From: JAKVBK01 sp022447275
Lineage (GTDB): Bacteria; Pseudomonadota; Alphaproteobacteria; Rhodobacterales; Rhodobacteraceae
Assembly: GCA_047125605.1 (NCBI GenBank)
Contig: CP138932.1
Location: forward strand, 2,418,001-2,482,000
Direction of reading: 5' to 3'
DNA: 64,000 nucleotides
Position 1 is the stretch's first letter; each line of letters starts with the position of its first letter. The position numbers and the translations under genes were made by a program. The notes below the pieces were generated by a model. The model was not told where the DNA came from, did not search any database, and saw only the letters and a program-made list of their open reading frames with translations. Of this stretch, positions 15,929 to 24,814 are shown piece by piece.

Positions 15929-16826
15929 GGCGCACCAGATCACAGCCATCGCCGGCGCGTGGGGCCCGCTGGATGGCGCGCCCCGGCTGGTGGCCGAACG
16001 CGAAAACGCCGTCTACGCGGTGCGCCTCGCCGATGGGCGACAAGGGGCCTTACGCCTGCACCGGCCCGGCTACCGCTCCCGCGCCGAGATCACAGCCGAG
16101 TTGCGCTGGACCGATGCCCTCGCCGCGATCGGGCTGCCCTGTCCGCGCCCTCTGGCCTGCGCAGATGGGGCGCTGATGCCTGAAACCGAGCCCTGTGCCT
16201 CAATGGTCAGTTGGCTGGAAGGTACCGCCCCCCAGCCCGACACCGCCCTGACAGCCGGACACGCCCATGCCGTAGGACTGCTTCTGCGAAAGCTACACGA
16301 CAGCGCCGATAGCCTGCCTCTGCCCGCCTTTCCGGGGGTGGGCTGGACGTTTGAAACACTGCTGGGGCCAGAGCCTCGCATGGGCCGCTTCTGGGAAAAC
16401 CCCGCCCTTTCAGCCCGGGATCAAAGCCTCTTGAAACAGACGGCTGAGGCGCTTCCCCGCACGCTGGAAAAGAGCCCGCTCGCCCGCATGGGCCTGATCC
16501 ACGCCGATCCACTGCGCGAAAACATGATGTTCTGTGCAACCGGCCTGCACCTCATCGATTTTGACGACTGCGGCACGGGCGTGCGCGGCTATGATCTGGG
16601 CACAGCGCTGGTTCAGACGGTCGAAGCGCCGGGCCTTGAGGACAGGATCAGCGCCCTGTGTGACGGCTATGGCCTGCCCGACATCCAGAAGGATCTTCCC
16701 GGCTTCATACTGCTCCGGGCTCTGGCGTCCTGCGGGTGGGCCATGACGCGTCTGCCGCAGCACGACCCCCGCGTACGCCACTACGCCGATCGCGCCTGTG
16801 CCTTGGCGCAAGGCTGGTCAGGCTAA
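15918..16826 (+). CDS. Aminoglycoside-phosphotransferase-fold kinase (hydroxylysine/ethanolamine kinase-like)
   Basis: A 302-residue APH-fold kinase. The catalytic loop is GLIHADPLRENMMF (Asp and Asn), and the Mg-binding motif is HLIDFDDCGTGVRGYDLG. Such kinases phosphorylate small alcohols, for example homoserine, choline, ethanolamine or 5-hydroxylysine. It overlaps the upstream phospho-lyase gene by 11 bp. In vertebrates the hydroxylysine kinase AGPHD1 acts just before AGXT2L2, so an equivalent two-step pathway is likely here. The stop lies 4 bp from the stop of convergent queG. Confidence 0.85.
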   Translation: MFPEAHQITAIAGAWGPLDGAPRLVAERENAVYAVRLADGRQGALRLHRPGYRSRAEITAELRWTDALAAIGLPCPRPLACADGALMPETEPCASMVSWLEGTAPQPDTALTAGHAHAVGLLLRKLHDSADSLPLPAFPGVGWTFETLLGPEPRMGRFWENPALSARDQSLLKQTAEALPRTLEKSPLARMGLIHADPLRENMMFCATGLHLIDFDDCGTGVRGYDLGTALVQTVEAPGLEDRISALCDGYGLPDIQKDLPGFILLRALASCGWAMTRLPQHDPRVRHYADRACALAQGWSG

Positions 16827-16830
16827 CCCG

Positions 16831-17877
16831 TCAGACCGGGCTCGTATCGTCCAGCCGTTGCAGGGCCCACTGCGCTGCATCCGCAACTGTTGGATCAAGG
16901 TCTGAAACCAGCGGCAGCAGGGCATCTTTCAAGGCGGGATCCCCGGAGTTTCCGATTGCATAGGCCACATTGCGCACGAACCTGTCGCGCCCGATCCGCT
17001 TGATCGGACTGCCGGAAAAGCGCGCCCTGAAGCCCGCATCATCAAGGGCTGCCAACTCTGCCAGAGGGGGCAGCAACGTATCGGCCCGCGCCGCATAGCG
17101 GGTCTCTTGCGCGGCGCCTGCAAACTTGTTCCACGGGCAAACCGCGAGGCAATCGTCACAGCCATAAATCCGGTTGCCCAACCCTGCCCGCAAATCTGGG
17201 TCCACCGGGCCTTTGTGCTCAATCGTGAGATAGGAAATGCAGCGGCGCGCATCCAGCTTGTAGGGGGCTGGGAACGCATCCGTCGGACAGATATCCAAAC
17301 ATTTCCGACACGACCCGCAGTGATCGATTTCAGGTGTATCGGGGGGCAGTGGCAACGTAGTGAAAATCGCCCCCAGAAAAAACCAGTTGCCCAAGTCCCG
17401 AGAGACAAGATTGGTGTGTTTGCCCTGCCAACCCAAGCCGGCCGCCTGAGCAAGCGGTTTTTCCGGCACAGGCGCTGTATCCACAAAGACTTTCACTTCG
17501 CAGTCAAACTCCGCCACCATCCAGCGGGCCACCCGCTTGAGGCGTTTCTTGACCAGATCGTGGTAATCCTTGCCGCGGGCATAGACGGAGATATTGCCCC
17601 TGTCAGGCTGCGCCAGCCCGGCCAGCGGATCCTCCTCGGGGGTGTAAGGCTCTGCCAACATGACAACAGAGCGCGCCTCGGGCCAGAGCGCCGCGGGGTT
17701 GCCACGCCAATGGGCGCGCTCCATCAGCCATCCCATCTGGCCATGATAGCCCGCATCCAGAAAGGCCTGCAGCCTGTCCGGCAAGTCAGGCAACGCATCT
17801 GGCGTGGTCACCTTGACCGCGTCAAACCCCTCCGAGAGGGCTTGGGCGCGGATCGCCTCAGAAGTCGAGATCTGCAT
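16831..17877 (-). CDS. queG: Epoxyqueuosine reductase QueG
   Basis: A 348-residue cobalamin- and Fe-S-dependent enzyme that reduces epoxyqueuosine to queuosine in tRNA. The two 4Fe-4S clusters are in HCGSCRKCLDICPTDAFPAP and CDDCLAVCPWNKFA. The C-terminus has a HEAT-like helical pair (about residues 300-345). The start MQISTSEAIRAQ at 17877 fits the family and overlaps the end of the upstream GST gene by 20 bp, so the two are probably co-transcribed. The in-frame ATG at 18036 would overlap the GST far more and is rejected. Confidence 0.94.
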   Translation of the reverse strand: MQISTSEAIRAQALSEGFDAVKVTTPDALPDLPDRLQAFLDAGYHGQMGWLMERAHWRGNPAALWPEARSVVMLAEPYTPEEDPLAGLAQPDRGNISVYARGKDYHDLVKKRLKRVARWMVAEFDCEVKVFVDTAPVPEKPLAQAAGLGWQGKHTNLVSRDLGNWFFLGAIFTTLPLPPDTPEIDHCGSCRKCLDICPTDAFPAPYKLDARRCISYLTIEHKGPVDPDLRAGLGNRIYGCDDCLAVCPWNKFAGAAQETRYAARADTLLPPLAELAALDDAGFRARFSGSPIKRIGRDRFVRNVAYAIGNSGDPALKDALLPLVSDLDPTVADAAQWALQRLDDTSPV

Positions 17878-18523
17878 ATTGCGGCGAGGGACGGAACCCC
17901 GGCACCTGATCAGCAAGTATGTTGCGGAACGCAGGGCGCGATTTGATCCGCGCATACCAATCCCGCAAAGCCGGGAACGCGTTCCAATCGACATCCGAAA
18001 TATAGTCGAGTGACGAAATGTGGCCGGCCGCCGCAAAATCAGCCAGCGTCAGGCTGTCACCGGCGAGCCAGCGGCGCTCATCGAGCAAACTTTCCACATA
18101 ACCAAGGTGCCGCCGGATCGCCTTAAGCCCCATCTTCACGTTGCGACTGTCTGGGTAGCCCGCTCCGGTGATCTTCTTGTTCACCCGTTCGTACAGGATG
18201 TTCGCAGTCACTTCGCGATGGAACGTGTCATCGAAAAAATGGCACAGGCGGCGCACCTCATAGGCGGCATCAGGCGCTCTGGGCACAAGCGGCGGATCGC
18301 TCCAGGTCGCATCGAGATACTCACAGATCGCCTGACTCTCAGACATGATCAGCCCGTTGATCTTCAACACAGGCACCTTGGCGGCGGGGTTGCGTTGCAG
18401 GAAATCGGGCGTGGGCTCCCAATAGCGTTCCTCCACCAATTCCACATCCACCCTCTTTTCCGCCAGAACAAGGCGGACTTTCCGGCAGAACGGAGATAGG
18501 GGAACGTGATACAAACGGGCCAT
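17858..18523 (-). CDS. Glutathione S-transferase family protein
   Basis: A 221-residue soluble GST. The thioredoxin-like N-terminus reads MARLYHVPLSPFCRKVRLVL, with Ser/Cys in the glutathione-thiol position. VPVLKINGLIMSESQAICEYL contains the cis-Pro and the Glu-Ser that bind glutathione. The all-helical C-terminal domain has SLTLADFAAAGHISSLDYI, the usual capping-box region. Its substrate is unknown. It precedes queG with a 20-bp overlap. The start at 18523 matches the family; the 18679 ATG would overlap mtgA. Confidence 0.9.
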   Translation of the reverse strand: MARLYHVPLSPFCRKVRLVLAEKRVDVELVEERYWEPTPDFLQRNPAAKVPVLKINGLIMSESQAICEYLDATWSDPPLVPRAPDAAYEVRRLCHFFDDTFHREVTANILYERVNKKITGAGYPDSRNVKMGLKAIRRHLGYVESLLDERRWLAGDSLTLADFAAAGHISSLDYISDVDWNAFPALRDWYARIKSRPAFRNILADQVPGFRPSPQYADLDF

Positions 18524-18575
18524 TGGAATTCCTGATTTGGACGCTTCTTGTTTCTGCACAAGCAAAGGGCCGGAT

Positions 18576-19346
18576 TCAATCCTCGATGCAGCTGGCGCGA
18601 CCATCTCTTGCCAAGGTCTGCGCCCCATCGGCAATAGACGCGGCCCGCGCAGCAAGGGCACGCGACGGCGCGCCCGCATCCCGATCCACCGGATTAGGCA
18701 AGACAGACACCAAAAGCGCGGCCTCGCGCAGGCTCAGCTCTGAGGGCAGCTTGCCAAAGTAACGATAAGCCCCCGCCTCTACCCCAAAGACACCCTCATC
18801 AAATTCCGCCACATTGAGGTATACCTCAAGAATTCTGCGCTTGGGCCACGCCAACTCAACTAGGGGCGTGATCAGCGCCTCCATCGCCTTGCGGGGCCAG
18901 GAACGCCCTTGCCACAGCCAGACATTCTTCACCGTCTGCTGGGATATGGTAGAGGCCCCACGCGCAGCCCCACCTTCAAGCGCCGCACGGATCGCGGCCA
19001 TGTCAAACCCCCAATGCTGACAAAACCGGGCATCCTCGGCCGCAAGCGCGGCCCGCCGCAGATCCTCTGGAATATCTTCTATGGGCAGCCAATTCCATTC
19101 CACCCCCCCATTGCGCCACGAAGATTGGACAATCGTCGCCGTCGTGAGAGGCGGCAGAAACCGGTAGATCAGGATCGATCCCAGCAAACCGATCGCCAGA
19201 GCGAGCGTGATCCGCACGGCCCACAGCCTGATCCGGGCAAAGACAGAACCTTTCCCGCCTTCCTTTTCAGGAGCTTTCCCAGAGCTGCGCGGTTTGGACC
19301 GAGAGCTTTTAGCAGTGGATCGTTTCGTCTTGCGCGCCATGCCCAT
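18576..19346 (-). CDS. mtgA: Monofunctional peptidoglycan glycosyltransferase MtgA
   Basis: A 256-residue type II inner-membrane transglycosylase (family GT51) that polymerises lipid II. A Lys/Arg/Ser-rich cytoplasmic head (residues 1-37) precedes one membrane helix (about 43-63). The catalytic motifs are present: EDARFCQHWGFD with the catalytic Glu, GASTISQQTVKN, RKAMEALI and KRRILEVYLNVAEF. No transpeptidase domain follows, which distinguishes it from class A PBPs. The start may be 19346 or the internal ATG at 19340. The next gene (the GST) starts 52 bp downstream on the same strand. Confidence 0.94.
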   Translation of the reverse strand: MGMARKTKRSTAKSSRSKPRSSGKAPEKEGGKGSVFARIRLWAVRITLALAIGLLGSILIYRFLPPLTTATIVQSSWRNGGVEWNWLPIEDIPEDLRRAALAAEDARFCQHWGFDMAAIRAALEGGAARGASTISQQTVKNVWLWQGRSWPRKAMEALITPLVELAWPKRRILEVYLNVAEFDEGVFGVEAGAYRYFGKLPSELSLREAALLVSVLPNPVDRDAGAPSRALAARAASIADGAQTLARDGRASCIED

Positions 19347-19386
19347 GAGTTAGACAGGAAATGCGCCGCAGACCAGCCCTGCCACA

Positions 19387-19407
19387 ATCATCTTGGTGCA
19401 AATACTC
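19387..19407 (+). repeat. Copy 2 of a short dispersed repeat
   Basis: Nineteen of 21 bases match the copy at 14167-14187. Here the element lies between mtgA and gltB and is followed by a GC-rich stretch, cccgccggaggcg, containing a short inverted repeat (ccgccgg). Confidence 0.45.
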
Positions 19408-19503
19408 CCGCCGGAGGCGCAGCCGCGGCTGGCCAAAGGCCCGCCGCGGCTGCGGGGGCGGGCGTGCGGGGGCATCTGCCCCCCAAAGCCCGCACCCCCT
19501 TTT

Positions 19504-22500
19504 TTATTCTGCCGGGACGGCTGCCGCATCCAGCGTCACTGGATGCTCCAACTTATCCAGCATCTCAATTGGGCAGACCTGAACGAAATGGGCTTTCGCA
19601 ACATCCCAATTCTGCAGGATCTCAGATGCGTGTTGACTACCGGTTTCTTCCAGATGGCGTGCAATCAAGCCATGCAACTGGTTTTCCCAATGGGGCACAG
19701 TGACCGGGCAGGTCACCACGGTCTCCGAATTGAGCATATCGGCAACGCGCGCGTCCGGATCATAAAGATAGGCCATGCCGCCGGTCATGCCTGCGCCGAA
19801 ATTGGGGCCAATCCGCCCGAGGATCACTGCAACGCCCCCGGTCATGTATTCGCACCCGTTCGAGCCGCAGCCCTCCACAACGACCTGCGCACCAGAGTTC
19901 CGGACCGCGAACCGCTCGCCCGCACGGCCAGCCGCAAACAGGTAGCCGTCTGTCGCACCGTACAGCACTGTGTTGCCGACGATCACATTCTCAGACGCCC
20001 GCAGCGGCGAATGCATTGGGGGGCGCACAACAATGACACCGCCCGACAGGCCTTTTCCGACATAGTCATTGGCGTCCCCAAACACTTCCAGCTTCAGGCC
20101 CGGCGCAGCAAACGCCCCGAGGGATTGGCCCGCAGACCCCGTGAGCTTCACGGTCAGATGATCTGGCTGCAGGCTGTTGCGCATCCCAAACCGGCTGACG
20201 ATGTGGCTCGACGTGCGCGTGCCAATCGTGCGCAGCGTGTTCTGCACCGCGTAGGATAGCTGCATCTTCTCGCCATCTTGCAGGAAACGATCCGCATCGC
20301 GCACAATCTGCGCATCCAGCGTCTCTGGCACCGGGTTGCGGGCCTTGCCCGTGTCGTAGGTAATCTGATCAGCCCCATCCACGGTCAGCAGAAGCGGGTT
20401 GAGATCCAGATCATCGAGATGCGCAGCACCGCGGCTGACCTGGCTCAACAGATCTGCACGCCCAATCACGTCATCCATGGAGCGTGCGCCGATCTCGGCC
20501 AACACTTCGCGGACTTCCTGCGCATAGAAGGTGATCAGGTTCACCACCTTGTCTGCGTTCCCTGTGAACTTGCCGCGCAGACCTTCATCCTGCGTGCACA
20601 CGCCCACCGGGCAGGTGTTGGACTGACACTGGCGCACCATGATGCAGCCCATAGCGATCAGGGCGGCGGTACCGATGCCGTATTCCTCTGCCCCCATCAT
20701 GGCAGCCATCACGATGTCACGCCCTGTGCGCAGGCCCCCATCCGTTCTCAGCGTCACCCGTTCACGCAGCTTGTTCATCGCCAGCACTTGGTGCGCTTCG
20801 GTCAGGCCCATTTCCCAGGGCAGGCCCGCATATTTGATCGAGGTGGCCGGAGAGGCCCCCGTGCCGCCATTATGGCCCGAGATCAGGATCACATCCGCCT
20901 CAGCCTTGGCCACACCGGCCGCGATTGTGCCGACACCGGACGACGCCACCAGCTTCACCGTCACCTTGCAGCGCGGATTGATCTGCTTGAGGTCATAGAT
21001 CAGCTGCGCAAGGTCTTCGATCGAGTAAATATCGTGGTGCGGCGGCGGTGAAATCAGCGTCACACCCTTGGTGGAATGACGCAGACGCGCGATCAGGTCA
21101 GTGACCTTCATGCCGGGCAACTGCCCGCCCTCGCCGGGCTTGGCCCCCTGCGCAACCTTGATCTCGAGCTCTTCGCAGTGATTGAGATACTCCGCTGTCA
21201 CCCCAAAGCGCCCCGAGGCCACCTGCTTGATCTTGGCGGAAGGGTTGTCGCCATTGGCCTCTGGCACGAAATGCGCCGGATCCTCTCCCCCTTCACCACT
21301 GTCAGATTTTGCACCGATGCGGTTCATGGCCACGTTCAACGTCTTGTGCGCCTCCGGGCTCAGAGCGCCCAGCGACATACCAGGTGTCACGAACCGCTTG
21401 CGGATCGACGTAATGCTTTCCACCTCTTCGATGGGCACAGGGCGGCCCAGAGGTTTGAAATCCATCAGGTCCCGCAGGTGAATTGGCGGGGTTGCCTGCA
21501 TCTTTGCGGAATACTGCTTCCACATCTCGTAGGAGCCATTGTTGCAGGCCATCTGCATCATGTGCATCGTACTGGCCTGCCAGGCATGCGTCTCGCCCGA
21601 GCGACGCGACTTGTAGAAGCCGCCAATGGGCAAGACGGTGGCATTCCCTTGCAGCCAGCCCTTGGCATGCACCTCTTCGGCCTTCTTCTGGATACCTGCC
21701 ACGCCGATACCAGAGATCCGGGATACCATGCCGGGGAAGTACTCGGCCACCATCGCGCGCGACAGGCCCACGGCCTCGAAGTTGAGCCCGCCCCGATACG
21801 ACGAGATCACCGAAATGCCCATCTTGGACATGATCTTGAGCAGCCCCGCATCCACCGCCTTGCGGTAGCGGGCCACGCACTCGGTCAGGGGGCCATCCAG
21901 CAGACCGCGCTCGATGCGGTCTGCAAGGCTGTCCTCGGCGAGATAGGGGTTTACCGTGGTCGCACCACAGCCGATCAACACTGCAAAATAATGCGGATCG
22001 ATACATTCGGCGGCACGCACATTGATCGAGCAGAAGGTCCGCAGGCCTTTCTGCGTCAGCCAACTGTGCACGGCAGAGGTGGCCAGGATCATCGGCATGC
22101 CGATCGCTGCGCCAGACTGGTGCTGATCCGTCAATACGAGATGGCCCGCGCCAGAGCGCACTGCGTCTTCGGCCTCACTGCGGATCCGGTTCAGCGCCTC
22201 AGTCAGGGCGGCAGGGCCGGCAGCAGCGGGGAATGTACAGTCGATCTCAACCAGTTGATCTGCGCCGAAAGAGCCGCTCAGCCGCGCCCATTGGGCATTG
22301 CCAAGGAACGGGCTGTCGAGCACGACGATCTCCGTCTGGCTGCTGTCTTCATCCAGCACATTCTTCAGATTGCCAAACCGCGTCTTCAGCGACATCACCC
22401 GGTATTCGCGCAGGCTGTCGATCGGGGGGTTGGTCACCTGGCTGAAGTTCTGGCGGAAGAAATGGGACAGCGGGCGGTACATCTTGGAAAGCACGGCAGA

Positions 22501-24048
22501 GGGCGTGTCGTCGCCCATGGAGGCGATCGCCTCTTTCGCGTCTTCGGCCATGGGCGCCAGGATCTGCTCGACCTCTTCGATCGAGTACCCCGCCGCAACC
22601 TGCCGGCGGCGCAATTCATCGCCTGAGAACAGCGCCGTTTCCGTTACAGCGGCGAGGGGCGCATCCATCTCGGTGATCTTTTCCACCCAGTCGCCAAAGG
22701 GCTGGGCCGAGGCCAACCTGTCCTTGATCTCAACGTCGTGGAACAACTTGCCCGCAGCCATGTCGACGGCAATCATCTGGCCAGGGCCAAGCGCGCCCTT
22801 TTCCACCACGGTTGCCTCATCGGTTGGCACCATGCCCACCTCGGAGCCCGCGATCAGCAGATTGTCACCGGTGACCACATAGCGCATCGGACGCAAACCG
22901 TTGCGATCGAGGCCACCACAGACCCATTGCCCATCCGTCATAGCCAGGGCGGCCGGGCCGTCCCAGGGCTCCATCACGGAGTTGCAATAGCTGTACATGT
23001 CACGCCAGGCCTCGGGCAGTTCAACCGCCTGCTTGGACCAGCTTTCAGGCACCAGCATTGTCTTGGCCATGGGGGCGTTCCGCCCGGCCCGGACCAGCAC
23101 CTCAAACACCGAGTCCAACGCCGCCGAGTCAGACGAGCCTGCCGGAACGATCGGCTTAATATCTTCAGCCATGTCGCCGAATGCGCCGGATGCCATGCGG
23201 ATTTCATGGCTTTTCATCCAGTTCACATTGCCTTTCAGCGTATTGATCTCACCGTTATGGGCCAGCATCCGGAACGGCTGGGCCAGCCACCATTGCGGGA
23301 AGGTGTTGGTGGAATACCGCTGGTGATAGATCGCGAAGGCGCTCTCGAAACGCTCGTCCAGAAGATCGGGATAAAACTCGGCCACCTGCTCGGCCAGCAT
23401 CATGCCCTTGTAGATCACACTGCGGCACGAGAGAGAGCAGACATACATGCCAGCCACACCTGCGGCGGCGGCGGCCTTCTCGATCCGGCGGCGGATCACA
23501 TAGAGCTCGCGTTCAAATGTTTCTTCGTCGACACCCTTGGTGTTCGAGATCAGGATCTGTTCGATCTCGGGCCGGGTAGCATTGGCCTTCTCGCCCAAGA
23601 TGCCGGTGTTCACAGGCACATGGCGCCAGCCATAGATGTAGTAGCCTTCGCGCAGCACCTCGGTTTCAACGATGGTCCGGCAAACCTCCTGAGCCCCGAA
23701 ATCGGTCCGCGGCAGGAACACCATGCCCACGGCAATCAGCTTGTCGTTATCGGGGGTGTGGCCCGTGCGCTGGATCTGATCATAGAAGAACGGCACAGGG
23801 ATCTGGACGTGAATTCCCGCGCCATCGCCCGTCTTGCCATCCGCATCAACCGCGCCCCGGTGCCAGACAGCTTTCAGAGCATCGATGCCATTCTCGACAA
23901 CCTTACGGCTTTTCTTGCCATCGATCGAAACGATCAGCCCAACGCCGCAAGAGGAATGTTCGTCCTCATCGCGATACAGGCTGTTTTCGGACATCCACTG
24001 ACGCTTGGCTTCTTCGGCCGCGGCCCAGCTATCATCAAATCTTGTCAT
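19504..24048 (-). CDS. gltB: Glutamate synthase (NADPH) large subunit GltB
   Basis: A 1514-residue subunit that converts glutamine plus 2-oxoglutarate to two glutamates. The N-terminal class II amidotransferase begins after a propeptide, with the nucleophile Cys in HSSCGVGLIVSIDG near residue 35. The FMN/synthase domain contains SGHNGGTGASP and TDGGLRTGRDIVMAAMMGAE, followed by the 3Fe-4S Cys cluster CIMVRQCQSNTCPVGVCTQ. The C-terminal GXGXG beta-helix includes ANDYVGKGLSGG and YMTGGVAVILG. The start at 24048 is preceded by GAGGAG. A small unknown gene separates it from gltD, the partner subunit. Confidence 0.97.
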   Translation of the reverse strand: MTRFDDSWAAAEEAKRQWMSENSLYRDEDEHSSCGVGLIVSIDGKKSRKVVENGIDALKAVWHRGAVDADGKTGDGAGIHVQIPVPFFYDQIQRTGHTPDNDKLIAVGMVFLPRTDFGAQEVCRTIVETEVLREGYYIYGWRHVPVNTGILGEKANATRPEIEQILISNTKGVDEETFERELYVIRRRIEKAAAAAGVAGMYVCSLSCRSVIYKGMMLAEQVAEFYPDLLDERFESAFAIYHQRYSTNTFPQWWLAQPFRMLAHNGEINTLKGNVNWMKSHEIRMASGAFGDMAEDIKPIVPAGSSDSAALDSVFEVLVRAGRNAPMAKTMLVPESWSKQAVELPEAWRDMYSYCNSVMEPWDGPAALAMTDGQWVCGGLDRNGLRPMRYVVTGDNLLIAGSEVGMVPTDEATVVEKGALGPGQMIAVDMAAGKLFHDVEIKDRLASAQPFGDWVEKITEMDAPLAAVTETALFSGDELRRRQVAAGYSIEEVEQILAPMAEDAKEAIASMGDDTPSAVLSKMYRPLSHFFRQNFSQVTNPPIDSLREYRVMSLKTRFGNLKNVLDEDSSQTEIVVLDSPFLGNAQWARLSGSFGADQLVEIDCTFPAAAGPAALTEALNRIRSEAEDAVRSGAGHLVLTDQHQSGAAIGMPMILATSAVHSWLTQKGLRTFCSINVRAAECIDPHYFAVLIGCGATTVNPYLAEDSLADRIERGLLDGPLTECVARYRKAVDAGLLKIMSKMGISVISSYRGGLNFEAVGLSRAMVAEYFPGMVSRISGIGVAGIQKKAEEVHAKGWLQGNATVLPIGGFYKSRRSGETHAWQASTMHMMQMACNNGSYEMWKQYSAKMQATPPIHLRDLMDFKPLGRPVPIEEVESITSIRKRFVTPGMSLGALSPEAHKTLNVAMNRIGAKSDSGEGGEDPAHFVPEANGDNPSAKIKQVASGRFGVTAEYLNHCEELEIKVAQGAKPGEGGQLPGMKVTDLIARLRHSTKGVTLISPPPHHDIYSIEDLAQLIYDLKQINPRCKVTVKLVASSGVGTIAAGVAKAEADVILISGHNGGTGASPATSIKYAGLPWEMGLTEAHQVLAMNKLRERVTLRTDGGLRTGRDIVMAAMMGAEEYGIGTAALIAMGCIMVRQCQSNTCPVGVCTQDEGLRGKFTGNADKVVNLITFYAQEVREVLAEIGARSMDDVIGRADLLSQVSRGAAHLDDLDLNPLLLTVDGADQITYDTGKARNPVPETLDAQIVRDADRFLQDGEKMQLSYAVQNTLRTIGTRTSSHIVSRFGMRNSLQPDHLTVKLTGSAGQSLGAFAAPGLKLEVFGDANDYVGKGLSGGVIVVRPPMHSPLRASENVIVGNTVLYGATDGYLFAAGRAGERFAVRNSGAQVVVEGCGSNGCEYMTGGVAVILGRIGPNFGAGMTGGMAYLYDPDARVADMLNSETVVTCPVTVPHWENQLHGLIARHLEETGSQHASEILQNWDVAKAHFVQVCPIEMLDKLEHPVTLDAAAVPAE

Positions 24049-24082
24049 TGTCCTGATCTCCTCTTGCGATCGGGTCTGGCTT

Positions 24083-24814
24083 TCAAAGCTCGACCGCGCC
24101 GCATCCATAAAGGGGCTTCACATTGCCAAAGCCCTTGTCACCGGGTCGCAGGATGTCGACCGGGCTGTTGTCACTTGTCTCGGTAGAGCCGTCCTGGCTC
24201 CAGGTTTCGGTGCCATAGAAAAACAGGCGTTCTTCGGGCAAAACGTATTGGGTGCCGTGGCTGGAATAGAGCTCTTCGCCGGTTTCGGCATCCAGCGAGA
24301 TGGCCGCAAAATCTGTCACGAGAAGGCTCTCGCCGTCGATCTCCACCGTCTCGCCGGTCAGGCGGTCAACGCCGATATATGTGAGCTGCCGCGACGGCAT
24401 GTCACCGGATTCGAGGGTAGTGAATTCGTAGCGATCCTCACCGTCTTCCAATAGCCGGGACATCTCAGCCGGGTCTGGGCCGGGATTGACCAGACGCTCG
24501 CGGATGCCGGACGAAAACCAATACCTGTCCAGCCACTGGAAATCCGCATCATAGGTGCCCGTGGATATCGGGCCATCCTCGTCATGGCTGGATTCCCAGG
24601 TGATGCCCTCGGGTGCAGCCTCGCACCGCCAGTAGAGGGCCGCGAGGCAGCCCTTGAACTGAACGCTCAGAAACGCCTCACAGCCGTCGGGTGGCAGAGC
24701 CGATTGCGCCTGTGCAGGCGCGGGCGGAAACGTGGCCAGAACCGGAAGTAAGGCCAGCATCGCCCCGGACAGGGCGCGCCGGCTGGCGGATACATCATGA
24801 GGCATGGCGATCAC
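24083..24814 (-). CDS. Unknown secreted protein between gltD and gltB
   Basis: A 243-residue protein without a recognised domain. The N-terminus has basic residues, a hydrophobic core and a cleavage-like site (PAPAQA-QS, about residue 36), so it is probably periplasmic. The mature part is rich in Asp, Glu and Trp, with four Cys (CEAF, GCLAALYWRC, YGCGAV) that could form disulfides. A GTG start at 24814 overlaps the gltD stop as GTGA, so translation is likely coupled; ATG at 24805 is the alternative. It lies inside the gltD-gltB operon, only 34 bp upstream of gltB, yet no role in glutamate synthesis is obvious. Confidence 0.8.
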   Translation of the reverse strand: MIAMPHDVSASRRALSGAMLALLPVLATFPPAPAQAQSALPPDGCEAFLSVQFKGCLAALYWRCEAAPEGITWESSHDEDGPISTGTYDADFQWLDRYWFSSGIRERLVNPGPDPAEMSRLLEDGEDRYEFTTLESGDMPSRQLTYIGVDRLTGETVEIDGESLLVTDFAAISLDAETGEELYSSHGTQYVLPEERLFFYGTETWSQDGSTETSDNSPVDILRPGDKGFGNVKPLYGCGAVEL

